64,000 nucleotides of DNA from Lycorma delicatula (taxonomy: Eukaryota; Arthropoda; Insecta; Hemiptera; Fulgoridae), in the NCBI RefSeq assembly GCF_047948215.1, contig NC_134461.1, positions 84,716,103 to 84,780,102 of the forward strand. Reading direction: 5' to 3'. Each line of letters starts with the position of its first letter. Position 1 is the first letter of the stretch. The notes beneath the pieces are model-generated. The model saw only the letters and a list, made by a program, of their open reading frames with translations. It did not search any database and was not told the DNA's origin. The position numbers were made by a program, and so were the translations under genes. This document shows, in pieces, positions 61,648-64,000 of the stretch.

Positions 61648-63003
61648 CAGACTGATTAAAAAAAACGGGAAATTTAAAAAATTAAATAACGTTAATGAAA
61701 AATTTTTTTTAGAAAATGAATTTTATTTCATGTAATTGTACAAATGTTGCCATTTTAGGATTCATACATTTTAGTTTATTTTTTAAAGATGACATCTTGC
61801 AGGTGACCTCCTCTTCTACGTAAACACTCACGAAGTCTCTTCGTTAAATTGTTCATGGTTTGACGTAACATCTCAACTGGAATTTCCGCAATTGCTTCTC
61901 GGATCTTTGCCTTCATTTCTTCCGTTATAGCAGGTCTACTGTGGAACACTTTGCTATTAAGGTGACCCCACAAAAAGTAATTGCAAGCTGAGAGATCAGG
62001 CGATCTGGGAGGCCATCTAATGTCACAATTTCGTGAAATCACACGTTGTCCAAACAATCGGCGTACAGCTGCCATCGATATTTGTGCAGTATGTGACGTT
62101 GCTCCGTTTTGTTGAAACCAGGCAGTGTTAAGAATCGGTGGAAATCTCTTTTGTTGTTCCACAACAAAGGTTTCAAGCATAACTACGTAACGAGCCGACG
62201 TCACTGTAATCGCAAGACCGTTGTCATCCTCAAAAAAATAAGTGCCTATAACACCGTAAGATGTTATAGGCTGTGCACTAAAGGCTGTAAAGCACTTTCT
62301 GGCTGTGCATTTGACGCTCGTGTAGCTGCGTAGGATTTTCTTGTGCCCAGTATCTGAAATTTTGCTTTTAACAAATCCACTGAGGTGGAAATGCGCTTCG
62401 TCTGACACCCACAGTTCGTGAACAAACTCTTCGTTATCATTTATCTTCTGAAGCATTACATTATAGAATTGTGCTCGCACAACTGCATCGTTCGGTTTCA
62501 GTTCCTGGACGATCTGCATGCAACTTGTATGGATGGAATTGCAAGTCCTTCCCTTACCTTCTTCGAACACTTGAACTATGCAATTGTAAAGATTCTGAGA
62601 GACGACGGATTGACCGACGTGGACTTCGTGTGACAGCATCTTGTAAAGCTTGAACATTCTGTGGTGTACGGACAGTTCGCTCACGGCCTGGAGGTTTCTT
62701 TTTCATTGCCGAACCAGTTTCCTCAAAATTAGATATCCATGTTTTAATTGCATGTGCTGATGGAACACGGTCGTGCCGTCCCAAAATAAAATGATGGCGA
62801 AATTCTCTACGCGCTCCCTCCACCCTGTCATTGTTTTTGTAAAACACTTTGATAGCAAATGCACGTTGCGCACCACTCCAAGGATCCATGCCAACTAAAT
62901 GGCAGGTTAGATTAGAGAGGCTGACGCCACTTATCAAGTGGGACCAATCCCCCATGGCTACCAACACAACTTTCAAAATTTCCTGTTTCTTTGAATCACC
63001 CTG
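61648..63003 (-). mobile_element. Nearly full-length Tc1/mariner-group transposon (DD41D-type spacing)
   Basis: The right terminus read inward is CAGGGTGATTCAAAGAAAC; the left reads CAGACTGATTAAAAAAAAC. TA lies outside each (61646-61647 and 63004-63005). Length 1356 bp. The transposase fills almost the whole element on the minus strand with one frameshift. Confidence 0.92.
61776..62889 (-). pseudogene. DD41D-type transposase with frameshift and two lost catalytic aspartates
   Basis: The likely start is the ATG at 62887-62889 (MDPWSGAQRAFAIKVFYK). The N-terminal helix-turn-helix region runs through PSAHAIKTWISNFEETGS and RTPQNVQALQDAVTRSP. A frameshift near 62520 separates FHPYK from QIVQELKPND. 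The downstream frame is open for 302 codons, counted from 62684, to the stop. It shows VSDEAHFHLSG (Asp95), FQQNGATSHT (Asn193) and RSPDLSACNYFLWG (Asn235). Relatives have Asp at both Asn positions (QQDGAT, SACDFFLWG, from memory). The 41-residue spacing marks the DD41D-like group. Without two of three metal-binding Asp the enzyme should not cut DNA. Confidence 0.9.
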
Positions 63004-63005
63004 TA

Positions 63006-64000
63006 ATTTTTTATGAGCGAATAATCACGGCGTTTATATAGCCAAAAAACCATGAGCAGAAGATACTACGTGCTATTAAAAAAAAAAAATTACTTAATGT
63101 ACCTAAACGCTTGAAAATAAACCGAAATTTAAAAAGTTCTTTAAACTGAATTTTGTAGCCAGTACAGCAAATAAATGAAAAAAAAATTAGAGGGATTGAA
63201 GAGAACCCAAAACAAAGAACGAAGCCATAAAATTAAAATAGATATGCAAATCTATCAATCGGAAAATAACAAAACAATGTAAAAATAAAAATAAGAAAAT
63301 AATGCAGTGTAATAAATTAGTAAGACGCAGTAAGCAAAACATGCAGTTGGGGTAGGAATATAAACGGCTCCCATCAAAAGGTAAACACAAAGTGGAAATT
63401 GATTAAAATTCAAAAAAGATCAAACATGTTTAAAAATTTTATACGTTTATCAATTTCCCATTGCTTTTTGTCTAAAAAAAAAATTCATACTGTAATATTT
63501 CATTTGGTGTTATTTAACTGGCCCTATATAACTACTTGTGATGGAAAAAACAATTGGGATTGGTTGGGATATTGTGATTTGAGTACATACTCAAACTGAA
63601 GTTAGATATAGGAAGTTTTTGTGTGAAATCTTCAGTGTTAGCACAAGCGCTAGGTTGTACTTCAGTGAATCATTTAATTTGATAATTCAGGGTTGTACAT
63701 AGTCACGGTTGGAAGAGGCCATACAAAGGTGATAACAGATTGTATAAATACACTGATGTAAATGTCTGCCGAGGCATTTGCATTGATGGCAACCTGACTG
63801 AATTGTGTTATTAAGTTTAGAGAGTCTAAAAAGCAACCTCCGGTAAAGTCCATCAGGGCTAGGAATGGAGGTGGTGGTGTGGCAACTGGGATCGTCACAG
63901 GCCAGGTGTCTGTCCCTGTAGGGGGTCAGGATGCGCTTCATCAAAACAATTCTTTATTACAATTGGTCGATACCTTTTTCTGGTGCCTTCTTTTATTTAG
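63006..64000. other. Right edge of the window, no gene assigned
   Basis: AT-rich to about 63650. 63660-63960 is GC-richer, with GGAGGTGGTGGTGTGGC and CTGTAGGGGGTCAGG, and has minus-strand frames with proline runs, but no family is recognised. It could be a retroelement fragment or host exon cut by the window edge. Confidence 0.35.

Noticed and set aside
1..64000. CRISPR array, operon, rRNA or defence-type gene cluster
   Set aside because: No regularly spaced repeats, no long intronless gene runs and no ribosomal RNA motifs were seen; the window is a spliced, repeat-rich animal genome.

Overview
This is an AT-rich, intron-rich, repeat-laden eukaryotic window with no prokaryotic-style operons. 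Mariner and other Tc1/mariner elements, an insect-type Helitron, tRNA-headed SINEs and an R1-like LINE tail point to an insect genome. A hemipteran is my guess, from repeat types I recall, and is not proven.

Two conserved host genes were rebuilt by hand from splice sites; both are on the minus strand. COA8 (cytochrome c oxidase assembly factor 8, mitochondrial) is complete in three exons between 26698 and 32389 (175 aa). An ERG28-like gene (four-helix ER sterol-synthesis scaffold) shows its last three coding exons between 47380 and 58257; its first coding exon was not found and may lie beyond 64000. A possible terminal exon of an unidentified plus-strand gene sits at 684-774.

Layout. 1-9.5 kb: AT-rich, almost empty. 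9.5-10.9 kb: full-length decayed mariner. 15.5-23.1 kb: dense transposon graveyard (internally deleted mariner, direct repeats with a GC-rich block, SINE, DDE transposase relic, gutted Helitron, LTR fragment, LINE tail). 25-26 kb: unassigned reading frame and paired hairpins. 26.6-32.4 kb: COA8, with a perfect 55-bp inverted repeat in intron 2 and a mariner relic in intron 1. 33.3-34.4 kb: solo LTR. 37-44 kb: SINE, strong hairpin, mariner remnants. 47-58 kb: ERG28-like gene, whose introns carry a foldback element, a second LTR and several SINEs. 60.5-63 kb: SINE and a nearly full-length DD41D-type transposon that has lost two catalytic aspartates.

I found no RNA gene, CRISPR array or gene cluster that forms a new system. 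The most unusual signal is a recurring set of short, near-perfect hairpins with tiny loops, often in adjacent pairs, plus the 55-bp inverted repeat. They look like products of local replication template switching. A second signal is modular shuffling of SINE heads and tails.
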